Source: Prorocentrum cordatum
Lineage: Eukaryota; Sar; Dinophyceae; Prorocentrales; Prorocentraceae
Assembly: GCA_963575745.1 (NCBI GenBank)
Contig: CAUYUJ010008537.1
Coordinates: forward strand, 15,001 to 39,505
DNA: 24,505 nt
Direction of reading: 5' to 3'
Positions 24,482-24,505 of this stretch are shown here, one piece after another (within the stretch, counting starts at the first letter, position 1; every line of letters starts with the position of its first letter). Made by a program: the position numbers and the translations under genes. The notes under the pieces are model-generated. The model did not search any database and had not been told where the DNA came from. It worked only from the letters and a program-made list of their open reading frames with translations.

Positions 24482-24505
24482 TTCCCCAGGGAGGGCGGAT
24501 AGTCC

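Noticed and set aside
1-24505. tRNA, rRNA or spliced-leader RNA genes
   Set aside because: I saw no cloverleaf with a recognisable B box, no rRNA core motif and no spliced-leader-like sequence, though a covariance-model search could still find a diverged one.

Overview
The window looks like a stretch of a large, GC-rich, repeat-laden nuclear genome of a protist. A dinoflagellate is my best guess, from these signs: very high GC, a degenerate TTGCA/TTGCT pentamer array, many (CCT)n/(GGA)n tracts, decayed non-LTR retrotransposon domains, and no compact operon-like gene layout. This is inference from style and recalled family patterns. I see no spliced-leader sequence or rRNA that would settle it. 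Nothing here looks bacterial: no Shine-Dalgarno-led gene series, no operons, no CRISPR.

The clearest coding content is a decayed non-LTR (LINE-type) retrotransposon on the minus strand, from about 9458 down to 4093. In order it shows an ORF1-like part (Cys-rich motif, then coiled coil), an (ATC)n insertion, the remains of an endonuclease/exonuclease/phosphatase (EEP) domain, a linker, a reverse transcriptase with fingers, palm and connection pieces, and an RNase H domain with both flanking motifs still readable. It is broken by three in-frame stops (TAG, TAG, TAA) and several frame changes, so I call it a pseudogene. Other protein-like pieces are a Cys-rich module at 18550-18930 (minus), a long minus-strand frame at 21255-23006 with a 66-residue tandem duplication, a P/Q-rich frame at 3478-4035 (plus), and short fragments at 630-926, 11033-11597, 17322-17830 and 23515-23784.

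The rest is repeats. From left to right: (TCG)n/(CTC)n; two tandem 113-bp foldback units (352-567); a 0.75-kb GAT-family array; GA/GAAA and GGA tracts; a pure (TCC)n tract; the retroelement; GGA tracts; a 196-bp foldback element (copy A, 9951-10146); a 144-bp MITE (10416-10559); a dispersed ~60-90 bp satellite; the TTGCA/TTGCT array; CCT tracts; three 93/94-bp tandem repeats (15965-16245); an 11-bp minisatellite; the second foldback copy (16889-17088); a further MITE copy; more CCT tracts; satellite copies in inverse orientation; a MITE copy split at a TA by a smaller inverted-repeat element (20223-20585); a foldback at 23033-23197; and a final 0.6-kb CCT region.

The most informative observations are the nested MITE insertion, whose empty-site counterpart lies in the same window, the two-copy foldback family, the dispersed satellite present on both strands, and the unknown protein frame with internal duplications. 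No gene in the window can be called intact with confidence.
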